A DNA stretch of 64,000 bases from JBMNFI01 sp050949225 (GCA_050949225.1 JBMNFI010000002.1:62001-126000), one strand, 5' to 3'; counted from the first letter of the stretch, positions 24,715 to 32,777 are shown. Numbers and translations: made by a program. The notes: generated by a model not told the origin, from the letters alone.

Positions 24715-26850
24715 ATGCCAATTACAATTGCCTTAGCGGGCAATCCCAATAGTGGTAAAACCACTTTATTCAATGCTCTGACCGGCTCCAATCAATATGT
24801 GGGAAACTGGCCGGGGGTCACCGTTGAAAAAAAAGAAGGCAAGCTTAAAGACCATAAAGATGTGGCAATTATGGACTTGCCGGGCATCTATTCGCTATCC
24901 CCCTATACTTTAGAGGAAGTGGTCGCCCGAAATTACTTAATCAACGAAAGACCGGATGCGATTTTAAATATTGTTGATGGTACTAATATAGAAAGAAATC
25001 TTTATTTAACGACGCAATTACTGGAGTTAGGTATTCCGGTTGTTGTGGCCGTCAACATGATGGATGTTGTTAATAGAAATAAGGATAAGTTTGATCTGGA
25101 CATGCTGGGGGAAAAGCTTGGCTGTCAAGTGGTGCCGATCTCTGCTCTTAAGGGTCTCGGACTGATAGAGGCAATGTCCAAGGCGATAGAAGTTGCCCAA
25201 AAAGACCAAAAATTGTCCTATTTGCCGGTTTTCAATCGCAGCGTAGAAGCGGCGATTCAAAAGATTGCGGATCTTTTGCCTGCTGATGTTACGGCAGATC
25301 AAAAACGCTATTATGCTATTAAGCTATTTGAGAGAGACCATGTTACGCTTGAAAAATTGTCTTTAAATGCCGAGATAGAACGCATTATAGTAGCTGTCGA
25401 GGACGAGCTTGATGATGATTCTGAAAGTATTATTACTAATGAGCGTTACACATATATTACTTCTTTTATCAATGATTGTTTTGTAAGAAGCAATAAGGAT
25501 AAATTGAGTACATCAGATAAGATTGACCGAGTTTTGACAAACCGTTGGGCAGCGCTGCCGATTTTTGCTGGCATTATGTTTATAGTGTATTTTGTCTCCG
25601 TAACAACGGTCGGAACACTTTTAACGGATTTGGTTAACGATGGTGTTTTTGGTGAAAATGGAGTGCCGGGTATTATAAGTAGCGGTTTAACAGCAATCAA
25701 TGCTGCGCCTTGGGTTCACGGATTGGTTGTTGATGGTATTGTTGCCGGTGTTGGTGCTGTTTTGGGTTTTGTTCCTCAGATTTTTGTGCTCTTTATTTTT
25801 CTGGCCTTTTTGGAAGGCTGTGGCTATATGGCTCGAGTAGCCTTTATTATGGATAAAATTTTCCGTAGATTTGGCCTTTCCGGTAAGTCTTTTATCCCCA
25901 TTTTAATTGGTACAGGCTGTGGCATTCCGGGAGTTATGGCTTCCAGAACAATTGAAAATGATCGCGATCGCAAGATGACCATTATTACCACCACCTTTAT
26001 CCCTTGCGGGGCAAAGCTGCCGATTATTGCCTTGATTGCCGGCGCCTTGTTTGGCGGCGCCTGGTGGGTGGCACCAAGTGCTTATTTTATCGGCATAGGG
26101 GCCATCATTGCCTCCGGTATTATTTTGAAAAAAACTAAAATCTTTGCCGGCAATCCGGCACCCTTTGTAATGGAGCTGCCTGCTTATCATTTGCCTACTG
26201 TCGGTAATGTGCTTCGCAGTATGTGGGAACGGGGTTGGTCCTTTATTAAAAAGGCCGGGACTATTGTTCTTTTGGGTTCTATGGCTATCTGGTTTTTGGT
26301 TACATTTGGCGTCGAGAGTGGACAGTTGGTTATGATAGAGGATATGGATAGGAGTCTTTTGGCGGCACTGGGGAATGCTATTGCCTGGTTTTTCATCCCC
26401 CTTGGCTTTGGTGATTGGCAGTCCGCGGTGGCAACTATTACAGGTTTAGTGGCAAAAGAAAATGTTGTCAGCACGGTAGGTATTCTTTTCGGTTTTGCTG
26501 AAGTTGCCGAGGATGGAGCGGAAGCCTGGACTGCTTTGGCGGCACACTTTACAGCAATTGCTGCTTATTCTTTCTTAATCTTTAACTTGCTGTGTGCTCC
26601 TTGTTTTGCGGCCATTGGCGCTATTCGCAGGGAAATGAACAATGCTAAGTGGACCTTGTTTGCGATAAGCTATCAAACTGGTTTTGCATATGTTATTAGT
26701 ATGTGTTTTTACCAAATGGCCAAGTGGATTACTACGGGCGTCTTTGGTGCTGGAGTAATAGTATCAATCATCCTTATTATCGCTTTAATCTATTTGTTGG
26801 TGCGTCCACAACCTAAACATATGTTAACGCCCGAGATAGTTAATATTTGA
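24715..26850 (+). CDS. feoB: ferrous iron transporter FeoB
   Basis: FeoB is a membrane protein with an N-terminal G-domain that imports Fe(II). The 711-residue protein has G1 GNPNSGKTT (residues 8-16), G3 DLPG, G4 NMMD and G5 SALKG, a linker helical domain to about residue 270, then a membrane domain of many hydrophobic helices with the conserved GTGCGIPGVMASRTI and FIPCGAKLPI motifs. Start ATG after GAGGAG. It is the largest gene of the spoIIID element, so excision would remove iron uptake by this system from the mother-cell chromosome only. Confidence 0.97.
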   Translation: MPITIALAGNPNSGKTTLFNALTGSNQYVGNWPGVTVEKKEGKLKDHKDVAIMDLPGIYSLSPYTLEEVVARNYLINERPDAILNIVDGTNIERNLYLTTQLLELGIPVVVAVNMMDVVNRNKDKFDLDMLGEKLGCQVVPISALKGLGLIEAMSKAIEVAQKDQKLSYLPVFNRSVEAAIQKIADLLPADVTADQKRYYAIKLFERDHVTLEKLSLNAEIERIIVAVEDELDDDSESIITNERYTYITSFINDCFVRSNKDKLSTSDKIDRVLTNRWAALPIFAGIMFIVYFVSVTTVGTLLTDLVNDGVFGENGVPGIISSGLTAINAAPWVHGLVVDGIVAGVGAVLGFVPQIFVLFIFLAFLEGCGYMARVAFIMDKIFRRFGLSGKSFIPILIGTGCGIPGVMASRTIENDRDRKMTIITTTFIPCGAKLPIIALIAGALFGGAWWVAPSAYFIGIGAIIASGIILKKTKIFAGNPAPFVMELPAYHLPTVGNVLRSMWERGWSFIKKAGTIVLLGSMAIWFLVTFGVESGQLVMIEDMDRSLLAALGNAIAWFFIPLGFGDWQSAVATITGLVAKENVVSTVGILFGFAEVAEDGAEAWTALAAHFTAIAAYSFLIFNLLCAPCFAAIGAIRREMNNAKWTLFAISYQTGFAYVISMCFYQMAKWITTGVFGAGVIVSIILIIALIYLLVRPQPKHMLTPEIVNI

Positions 26851-26865
26851 AAGTAGGGAAAAACA

Positions 26866-27075
26866 ATGCTGCAATTTTTAATAAATAATTTAGGAACGAT
26901 TTGTATTAGCGCAGGTTTGACTGTGGCAGTTATTTTAATTATTATCAAGTTAGTCAAGGATAAAAAGTCCGGCAAAGGATGTGGCTGTGGTTGTCAAAAT
27001 TGTAGCCGATCAATTGATAATTGTCATCTGCAGGATTCGACAAAGCAAGATACTAACCCTGAGGGGATTAACTAA
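26866..27075 (+). CDS. FeoB-associated Cys-rich membrane protein
   Basis: A 69-residue protein with one N-terminal membrane helix (TICISAGLTVAVILIIIKLV) and a Cys-rich tail (GCGCGCQNCS...NCHLQD). Small proteins of this design commonly follow feoB in Bacillota and may handle iron at the membrane. It begins 15 bp after feoB and ends the feo operon before the terminator at 27097. Confidence 0.85.
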   Translation: MLQFLINNLGTICISAGLTVAVILIIIKLVKDKKSGKGCGCGCQNCSRSIDNCHLQDSTKQDTNPEGIN

Positions 27076-27096
27076 GTTTATAACAACTTTATTATA

Positions 27097-27140
27097 AAAA
27101 ATGGCGTGCGATTAGATTTTTTCTAGCGTACGTCATTTTT
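27097..27140 (+). terminator. terminator of the feo operon
   Basis: AAAATGGCGTGCGATTAG pairs with CTAGCGTACGTCATTTT (a few G-T pairs) and is followed by TTTTT. Its T-rich end overlaps the -35 of the sigma-E-like promoter at 27133. Confidence 0.75.
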
Positions 27141-27161
27141 GTCTGCCCGGGAGCATATCTT
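27133..27161 (+). promoter_or_regulatory. sigma-E-like promoter of the 41-codon ORF and recombinase
   Basis: TCATTTT (27133-27139; 6 of 7 to KMATATT), 14 bases and CATATCTT (27154-27161; 5 of 8 to CATACAAT). The spacing equals that of the spoIIID promoter. The predicted start, about 27168, precedes the ribosome site of the small ORF. The match is moderate and found by eye. Confidence 0.45.
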
Positions 27162-27193
27162 TATGTAGTAAAAAGAGAGGAGAGTTGTTTTTG

Positions 27194-27319
27194 ATGGACA
27201 AGCAGCCCAAATACAGTTTCCATAATGTCAATGAACCAAAGAGACTGATCAAGCATTTATTGCCTCTTTTACTGGCGATAAACCGTTATAAATTAGAGGA
27301 AGTGATCAAGGCAAAGTAA
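27194..27319 (+). CDS. 41-residue protein upstream of the recombinase (candidate recombination directionality factor)
   Basis: ATG at 27194 preceded by AGAGAGGAGAG. The product is 41 residues, basic (pI judged high from Lys/Arg content), with a hydrophobic centre (HLLPLLLAINRYKLEEVIKAK). It matches no family I recognise. It sits between the feo terminator and a 40-bp palindrome, directly before the recombinase, behind a sigma-E-like promoter. In the C. difficile skin element a small element-encoded protein directs the recombinase towards excision; this ORF is the best candidate here for that role. The function is inferred from position only. Confidence 0.6.
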   Translation: MDKQPKYSFHNVNEPKRLIKHLLPLLLAINRYKLEEVIKAK

Positions 27320-27346
27320 AAAGAGTAATCTTTATGAAAGTATTTA

Positions 27347-27386
27347 AAACATCCCCTTTAGTCAATATTGACTAAAGGGGATGTTT
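27347..27386 (+). terminator. 40-bp perfect palindrome between the 41-codon ORF and the recombinase
   Basis: AAACATCCCCTTTAGTCAAT meets its exact complement with no spacer. It may be a (partial) terminator limiting recombinase expression, as other terminators in this window are also loopless palindromes, or a protein-binding site. The downstream T-run is short (TTT). Confidence 0.55.
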
Positions 27387-27448
27387 AGTCTTAAATGGGA
27401 CAAGCCGGCATAAGCATGGTAAAAAGGAATTTTATGGAGGAAGGAACC

Positions 27449-28969
27449 ATGAACATAGCGGCCTATTGTCGCGTATCGACGGATTCGGCAGATCAGCTTA
27501 ACAGCCTGGAGGCGCAAAAACAATTTTTTTCTCAATATACACATAAACATGGATATAATTTAGTGCATCTTTATGCTGACGAGGGGATTTCCGGGACTAA
27601 GACTAAAAACAGAAAGCAATTTTTGCAATTGATGAATGATGCCCAAAAGGGTTTGTTTGAAATGGTGGTAGTTAAAGATATTTCTCGTTTTGCCCGTAAT
27701 ACAGTTGATCTTTTGCAGAACATCCGTACTTTGAAGGCCTTGGGCATCGAGACTACTTTTTTGACCGCCAACATGACCGTTTTAGGGCAATCGGAATTTG
27801 TTTTGACTATTTTTGGAGCTTTGGCACAAGAAGAGAGTGCCAATATTTCTAAAAGAGTTAAATTTGGTAAAAAGATCAATGCTCGTAAAGGGAGAGTACC
27901 TAATCTGGTTTATGGTTATAATAAAGAAGTCGGTGATTACTTTAATTTACAGGTAAATCAACACGAAGCGCAAATAGTACAGTGGATTTATCATCAATAT
28001 ACCCAAATCGGTGAGGGGACTTACAGTATTTCTAACCAACTCAACCAAAGGGGGCTGCAGACTAAGCGCCGGTGTGATTGGAGTGCCAATGCGGTTGCTC
28101 GTATTTTGAGCAATCAATTATATACGGGTGTAATCATCAACGGGAAAGAGGAAGTTGCTGATTTTTTGACAGGCAGGCGTGTAGAAAAGGAGCAGGAGCA
28201 ATGGCTGATTGTGGAGCGTCCGGAGCTCAAAATTATTGAACCAGAGCAATTTCAAAAGGCACAACATATTCTTCAGGAGCGCAGTCGAGTTTTTAAATCT
28301 GATAAAAAAAGGCACAGCAATAAGCATCTGTTTTCTACGTTAATTTATTGTCGGCAATGCGGCTGTTCCTTTCGGCGTTTAGTGCGTACATATAAAAACA
28401 CGTATATTAAATGGGTTTGCCGCGGGCATAATGGTAAGGGTGCTGATAGTTGTGCCAATGCTATTACGCTTGATGAAAAGGACTTGCTGGAGCAACTAAA
28501 ACAGTATTTTTGTTGTGTTCTGCAAAATGAGGAGGACCTGGATAAGCAGGTGGTGGCATATTTTAGGAATTTTTATCGCCAACAAAGCGGACAGGATCAA
28601 ATGTATCAGGAGTTATCCGAACAGGTGGAAGGAATAGAGAAAAAACGTCAAAAATATGTAGAACTGTATACTGATGATTTACTCAGTCATCGAGAGATTA
28701 CAGAAAAGCTAAATAAGTTGCGTTTGGAAAAAGAATATTTGGAAGCGGAACTGGCTCAAATTCCCAGCGTTTGTCATCTTAACGACCAGTTTGACAAGAT
28801 GGTTAGGCAAACCTTTATAAAAATAGATGATATAACATCTTTATCCCAAATGACTAATGCTCAACTAAAATCCTTGGTGAAAAGGATTGAAGTTGATCAG
28901 ACGGGCAAGGTAGATATTTATGTTAAGGATTTACCAAAGGTCGTTCAGGATTATAACAGCTATTCATAA
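27449..28969 (+). CDS. large serine recombinase of the spoIIID element
   Basis: A 506-residue large serine recombinase. The resolvase domain (residues 1-150) has the catalytic Ser10 in YCRVSTD and the Arg motif DISRFARN; a recombinase domain (about 170-280) and a zinc ribbon (CRQCGCSF...VCRGHNGKGADSC) follow, then a coiled-coil segment. The ATG at 27449 follows GGAGGAAGG and is preferred over the upstream in-frame start at 27395. The stop codon (28967-28969) overlaps the right att core, so excision cuts at the gene's very end. The predicted job is excision of the element from spoIIID, as SpoIVCA does for sigK. Confidence 0.93.
   Translation: MNIAAYCRVSTDSADQLNSLEAQKQFFSQYTHKHGYNLVHLYADEGISGTKTKNRKQFLQLMNDAQKGLFEMVVVKDISRFARNTVDLLQNIRTLKALGIETTFLTANMTVLGQSEFVLTIFGALAQEESANISKRVKFGKKINARKGRVPNLVYGYNKEVGDYFNLQVNQHEAQIVQWIYHQYTQIGEGTYSISNQLNQRGLQTKRRCDWSANAVARILSNQLYTGVIINGKEEVADFLTGRRVEKEQEQWLIVERPELKIIEPEQFQKAQHILQERSRVFKSDKKRHSNKHLFSTLIYCRQCGCSFRRLVRTYKNTYIKWVCRGHNGKGADSCANAITLDEKDLLEQLKQYFCCVLQNEEDLDKQVVAYFRNFYRQQSGQDQMYQELSEQVEGIEKKRQKYVELYTDDLLSHREITEKLNKLRLEKEYLEAELAQIPSVCHLNDQFDKMVRQTFIKIDDITSLSQMTNAQLKSLVKRIEVDQTGKVDIYVKDLPKVVQDYNSYS
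28965..28968 (+). other. right attachment site core (attR) of the spoIIID element
   Basis: CATA in ATTCATAAAGATG, shared with 23672-23675. CAT is codon His38 of the restored spoIIID frame and AAA (Lys39) follows. The recombinase stop TAA uses the same bases. Confidence 0.8.
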
Positions 28970-29111
28970 AGATGTTACGGAACGCTTGCCATTGATCAAC
29001 GAGATGATTGCCGCCAGGGTAAGAGATATACTGGAAAATAACAAGGCTGAAAGACATTTGCGTGGTGGAGAGGCAACCAAGAAAAAATATTTGGCTAAAA
29101 AAATTAAATAA
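28968..29111 (+). pseudogene. spoIIID: spoIIID, 3' part (split gene; residues 39-85)
   Basis: This segment encodes KDVTERLP, then LINEMIAARVRDILENNKAE and RHLRGGEATKKKY, the conserved C-terminal half of SpoIIID including the basic region. It has no ribosome site or start of its own; an in-frame ATG at 28920 lies inside the recombinase. Joined to codons 1-38 it gives a full-length SpoIIID (85 residues; B. subtilis 93). The next gene clusters include mbl, which follows spoIIID in B. subtilis. Confidence 0.93.
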
Positions 29112-29182
29112 TAACTTTTAAGCACTCGATAAAATGAATGATGTACTGGAGGAGAAGGTTATCCTCTTATTAGATAAATTTC

Positions 29183-29211
29183 TTGTTTAGTCGGTGTGTG
29201 TATGTTATAAT
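29183..29211 (+). promoter_or_regulatory. sigma-A-type promoter of the DUF4190-like gene
   Basis: TTGTTT (29183-29188), a 17-base spacer and TATAAT (29206-29211), 47 bp before the ATG at 29258. Confidence 0.55.
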
Positions 29212-29257
29212 TAGTCATAATATAGCGATTATGCTAATAAAAAGGGAGGTCTCCTCT

Positions 29258-29626
29258 ATGGAAAATCAAGAAAACACTCAAAAAGAAGTGAATACCCCCG
29301 TTGAAACCACTACGGTTACTCAACAAGATTCTGTGACTCCCCCTCCATCTAATAACGAGAAGCAACCTATCGCCGCCTTAGTTTTAGGTATTTTATCAGT
29401 AATTTTAGGCATAACAGCGGTTCTTTCTCCAGGCGGTGTTGTGCTTGGTATTATCGGTCTTATTCTTAGTATTAAAGCGAATAAGCAAAACAAAACATCC
29501 ATGGGTATGGCAGCTTTTGTTTTGTCGATCGTCGGTTTGATTATAAGCATTATCTCTATGATTGCTTGTGTTGCTATTTTCATGGGAATGGCTTTTCTGG
29601 GCATAGAGTCCATGAATTATTTTTAG
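29258..29626 (+). CDS. DUF4190 domain-containing small membrane protein
   Basis: A 122-residue protein with a polar Glu/Thr/Pro-rich N-terminus (about 40 residues) and two membrane helices separated by KANKQNKTSMGMA, the DUF4190 layout (AALVLGILSVILGI...GLILSIKANK). Function unknown. The ATG at 29258 has GGGAGG upstream; the open frame from 29183 is longer but overlaps the promoter. Confidence 0.75.
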   Translation: MENQENTQKEVNTPVETTTVTQQDSVTPPPSNNEKQPIAALVLGILSVILGITAVLSPGGVVLGIIGLILSIKANKQNKTSMGMAAFVLSIVGLIISIISMIACVAIFMGMAFLGIESMNYF

Positions 29627-29658
29627 ATGGTCTGTCTGATTATTAGTTTTTGCTAAAT

Positions 29659-29698
29659 AATAAGCAAACGGCGGCTTACTGTCGTTTGCTTATCTTTT
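29659..29698 (+). terminator. rho-independent terminator after the DUF4190-like gene
   Basis: ATAAGCAAACG and CGTTTGCTTAT form an 11-bp stem around a 12-base loop, followed by CTTTTT. It ends 12 bp before lgt. Confidence 0.8.
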
Positions 29699-29710
29699 TG
29701 GAGTGATCAT

Positions 29711-30514
29711 ATGTATCCTTTTTTGCATCTGGGTAAGATAAATATTCCTTTATATGGACTGATGGTTTTATGTGGCATTTTACTTGGTCTATTAATTGCC
29801 GTGTTGCGTTACCGCATCAACGGGGTAGCCAAGGACGATGTTATTTATGCCTTTTTTTATGGCTTGATTGGTGTCTTTGTGGGCGCTAAGCTTTTATATA
29901 TTTTGCCCCGGATTTCCCAGATAGCAAACAGTGGTTATGACTTTTTACAAGCCCTATATATCTTGTTTTCCAGTGGTTTTGTCTTTTACGGCGGTTTAAT
30001 CGGTGGGTTGGTAATGATAATTATCTATTCACGAGTTTATAAGATACCAACCTGGCCTTTATTCGATTCGCTTTTACCCTCGATTCCTTTGATTCATGCT
30101 CTAGGCCGTGTGGGTTGCTTTTTTACCGGTTGTTGCTATGGGATTCCCATGGACAAGCCCTGGGGGATGCTGTTTAATAATTCACTGGTGGCGCCGCATA
30201 ATATACCCTTGTTTCCTGTGCAATTATTAGAAGCCGGGCTCAATGGTATCGTTTTTATCGTGTTGTTTTTGCTTGGACGTAAGTCACGTAAGCCCGGTTG
30301 GTTGTTAGGGCTTTATTTAAGTATTTATGCGGTGGAAAGGTTTTTCTTGGAATACTTGCGTTATGACTTTATTGAACGCGGCATGATAGGTCCCTTTTCC
30401 ACTTCACAGTGGATAAGTGTGATTATGCTTCCTATAGGTATTCTTTTGATGATTTTATCAGAAAAATATCTGCAACTGCCCTTTTTTATCAAGAAAAATG
30501 GTCAAAAATCATAA
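29711..30514 (+). CDS. lgt: prolipoprotein diacylglyceryl transferase
   Basis: Lgt attaches diacylglycerol from phosphatidylglycerol to the lipobox cysteine of prolipoproteins in the cytoplasmic membrane. The 267-residue protein has about seven membrane helices, the GLIGGLVMIIIY segment and the signature HALGRVGCFFTGCCYG. Ribosome site GGAGTG. Its 3' end overlaps by 6 bp the convergent dehydrogenase gene. Confidence 0.95.
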   Translation: MYPFLHLGKINIPLYGLMVLCGILLGLLIAVLRYRINGVAKDDVIYAFFYGLIGVFVGAKLLYILPRISQIANSGYDFLQALYILFSSGFVFYGGLIGGLVMIIIYSRVYKIPTWPLFDSLLPSIPLIHALGRVGCFFTGCCYGIPMDKPWGMLFNNSLVAPHNIPLFPVQLLEAGLNGIVFIVLFLLGRKSRKPGWLLGLYLSIYAVERFFLEYLRYDFIERGMIGPFSTSQWISVIMLPIGILLMILSEKYLQLPFFIKKNGQKS

Positions 30515-31498
30515 GCCATTAACGATATGATTCGGTCTTTTCCCCGCTGCTATTAAGAGCATGTTGTGCCAGCCGTTTTTATACATTTTATGAAAAACAG
30601 CATCAGTTGTTCCGGCGATATGAGGTGATAAAAGCAGCCTTGTTTGTGCTGCTGGATGTAGATTTAGCAGGGGGTTTTCTAAGGTGACCGGCTCTGGCGT
30701 TAAAGTGTCCAGACCGGCTCCTGCAATGGTGCCTTCATTTAAGGCTGCGGCCAGTGCCTTTTGATCAACGATTTCACCGCGGGCCGTATTGATTAAAAAA
30801 GAGCTGCTTTTCATTTGACAGATGAAGTCATCATTGATCATCTTAATGGTTGTCGGCAATACCGGAACATGTAAGCTGATAATATCACATTCAGCAGCCA
30901 TTTGTGTCAGGGGAAGATATTTAACATGATATTGCTTTTCCAGCACCTGTTCTTTTTGCTTAGTGGCACAATAGCTGACTTGACAGCCAAAAGGGATAAG
31001 ACGCCCTGCCACGGCCTGACCAATGCTGCCAAAGCCAATTAAGCCAATATGGCAAGCATGTAATTCTTTGATGCCATCAATGATAAAAGACTTTTTAGCA
31101 TCTATTTGCTGCCCCTTTTCTACCATTTGATGCCCTTCTAATAGTCGACGCAATAAGGCTAACATCAACATGATGGTATGCTCTGCCACGGCTGCTTTGT
31201 TGGCGGAGGCATTGTTGCATACATAAACACCTTTTTGTCTGGCGGCCTCAATATCATAGCTGTTGAAGGCGACACCTTCCGATTGGATTAGTTTTAGGTT
31301 AGGCATGTTGTTAATTATGTGAGCGCTGACGGGATTTATGGCATCAACAAACAGGCAATCAGCATCTCCCGCTAAATCCAATACTTCTTGGTCAGTATAT
31401 TGTTTATCAATATAAATTAATTGCCAGGATGCGGGAATCTGTGAAAAATCACTATATTTTTCAAATCGTTGTTTTGAAGTGAGAATTGCTATTTTCAT
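30509..31498 (-). CDS. D-isomer specific 2-hydroxyacid dehydrogenase
   Basis: A 329-residue NAD-dependent dehydrogenase. The Rossmann motif GFGSIGQAVAGRL, the catalytic Arg in NTARGEIVDQKAL and the catalytic His in SPHIAGTTD are present. Such enzymes reduce 2-oxo acids (lactate, hydroxyisocaproate, glycerate or phosphoglycerate types). No serine-pathway genes are adjacent, so a fermentative role is as likely as a biosynthetic one. ATG after AAGGAGG. Confidence 0.88.
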   Translation of the reverse strand: MKIAILTSKQRFEKYSDFSQIPASWQLIYIDKQYTDQEVLDLAGDADCLFVDAINPVSAHIINNMPNLKLIQSEGVAFNSYDIEAARQKGVYVCNNASANKAAVAEHTIMLMLALLRRLLEGHQMVEKGQQIDAKKSFIIDGIKELHACHIGLIGFGSIGQAVAGRLIPFGCQVSYCATKQKEQVLEKQYHVKYLPLTQMAAECDIISLHVPVLPTTIKMINDDFICQMKSSSFLINTARGEIVDQKALAAALNEGTIAGAGLDTLTPEPVTLENPLLNLHPAAQTRLLLSPHIAGTTDAVFHKMYKNGWHNMLLIAAGKRPNHIVNGL

Positions 31499-31699
31499 GC
31501 TGAACCTCCTTGAGCTTAAAATACTTTTTGTTTATTTATAGTATAGTTTGGTTATATAATAAAGTAAAGAAGCAGAGAGATCTTTTACTATTATAAAGGA
31601 TTTTAATAGTTATTGTTGAATATTTTAATTTCAAGGTGTAATTTAGGATTATAAAAAGATCTAACCGTTAATAAATTTTTATGAAAAGAGAGGATTTAC

Positions 31700-32749
31700 A
31701 TGGCATTTAGATTAAACCTGTTTAATGTGGGGAATGATATAGGGGTTGACCTGGGGACTGCTAGCATTCTCATTTATGTTAAAGGTAAAGGTATTGTTTT
31801 GAACGAGCCTTCTGTAGTTGCAATGGATAGCGGCTCTGGTCATGTGATTGCTATTGGCGGTGAGGCGCAGCGTATGCTGGGACGGACTCCCGGCAATATT
31901 ATTGCTGTACGCCCCCTACGTGAGGGTGTAATTGCGGATTATGATATTACGGAAAAAATGTTGCGTTACTTTATCAGCAAAGCTTGCGGCGGGCGGAGTT
32001 TTTTCTTTAAACCGCGTATTATGGTATGTATTCCCTCCGGGGTTACAGGTGTTGAGGAAAGGGCGGTCAGGCAGGCGGCCATGCAGTCCGGTGCCAGACA
32101 GGCCTTTTTGATGGAGGAGCCATTGGCGGCCGCTTTAGGAGCTGGCTTGGATGTTGGCGGTGCCGGTGGCAGCATGGTTGTGGATATAGGTGGCGGAACC
32201 ACAGATATTGCTGTGCTTTCACTAGGCGGTATTGTTTGCAGCAAGTCTTTGCGCATCGGTGGCGATAGATTTGATGATTCTATCGTGCGATACATTAGAA
32301 AAGCCCATAATTTACTGATCGGCGAACGTTTTGCAGAAGATTTAAAAATGAATGTAGGTACTGCCTATTCGCGTGGACTGCGGGAAAATAAATTTATGGA
32401 AGTTCGTGGGCGTGATTTAGTAACAGGTTTACCGAAGAGCTTACGCTTTTTCTCTTTTGAAAGCAATGAAGCTATGCAGGAGCCAATAGATGCTATTGTA
32501 GCTGGCGTTAAGGAGGTTTTGGAAATTACTCCTCCGGAATTGGCTGCTGATATTATTGATAAAGGGATTATGATGACAGGCGGCGGTGCATTGCTGGACG
32601 GGTTTGATTCTTTATTAGCAGATGAAACCGGCTTGCCGGTGCATATTGCTGAGGATCCTATTTCCTGTGTGGCCAGGGGAACAGGTAAGGCGCTTTCGCA
32701 GATCAACCATTTAAACACCTCTCGTTCCTTTGCACGCAAGGCATTGTAA
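31700..32749 (+). CDS. mbl: MreB/Mbl family rod-shape protein
   Basis: A 349-residue bacterial actin that guides side-wall peptidoglycan synthesis. It has the ATP-binding phosphate loops GVDLGTASILIY and VVDIGGGTTDIAV and the adenosine motif MMTGGGALLDGF. In B. subtilis mbl lies immediately downstream of spoIIID; here spoIIID, a DUF4190-like gene, lgt and an inverted dehydrogenase precede it, which supports Mbl over MreB (no mreC/mreD follows). Ribosome site GAGAGGA. Confidence 0.92.
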   Translation: MAFRLNLFNVGNDIGVDLGTASILIYVKGKGIVLNEPSVVAMDSGSGHVIAIGGEAQRMLGRTPGNIIAVRPLREGVIADYDITEKMLRYFISKACGGRSFFFKPRIMVCIPSGVTGVEERAVRQAAMQSGARQAFLMEEPLAAALGAGLDVGGAGGSMVVDIGGGTTDIAVLSLGGIVCSKSLRIGGDRFDDSIVRYIRKAHNLLIGERFAEDLKMNVGTAYSRGLRENKFMEVRGRDLVTGLPKSLRFFSFESNEAMQEPIDAIVAGVKEVLEITPPELAADIIDKGIMMTGGGALLDGFDSLLADETGLPVHIAEDPISCVARGTGKALSQINHLNTSRSFARKAL

Positions 32750-32777
32750 GGGGGAAGATTGGTCTATTTATTTGCAG

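Larger units (their letters stand above)
23672..28964 (+). mobile_element. skin-like intervening element in spoIIID (5293 bp)
   Basis: The segment separates two complementary halves of spoIIID. Removing 5293 bp between CATA cores (23672-23675 and 28965-28968) joins VSKSTVH directly to KDVTERLP and gives an 85-residue SpoIIID with no frame error. Contents, all on the + strand: feoA, feoA, feoB, FeoB-associated Cys-rich protein, a 41-codon ORF and a large serine recombinase reaching into the right core. Recombinase at one edge, a host sporulation gene and in-frame repair are the marks of skin-type elements (sigK in B. subtilis and C. difficile). Excision itself is not visible from one sequence. 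Confidence 0.88.

Noticed and set aside
28920..29111. A free-standing 63-codon gene after the recombinase
   Set aside because: Its first 15 codons lie inside the recombinase gene and it has no ribosome site; from His16 on it is the C-terminal half of SpoIIID.
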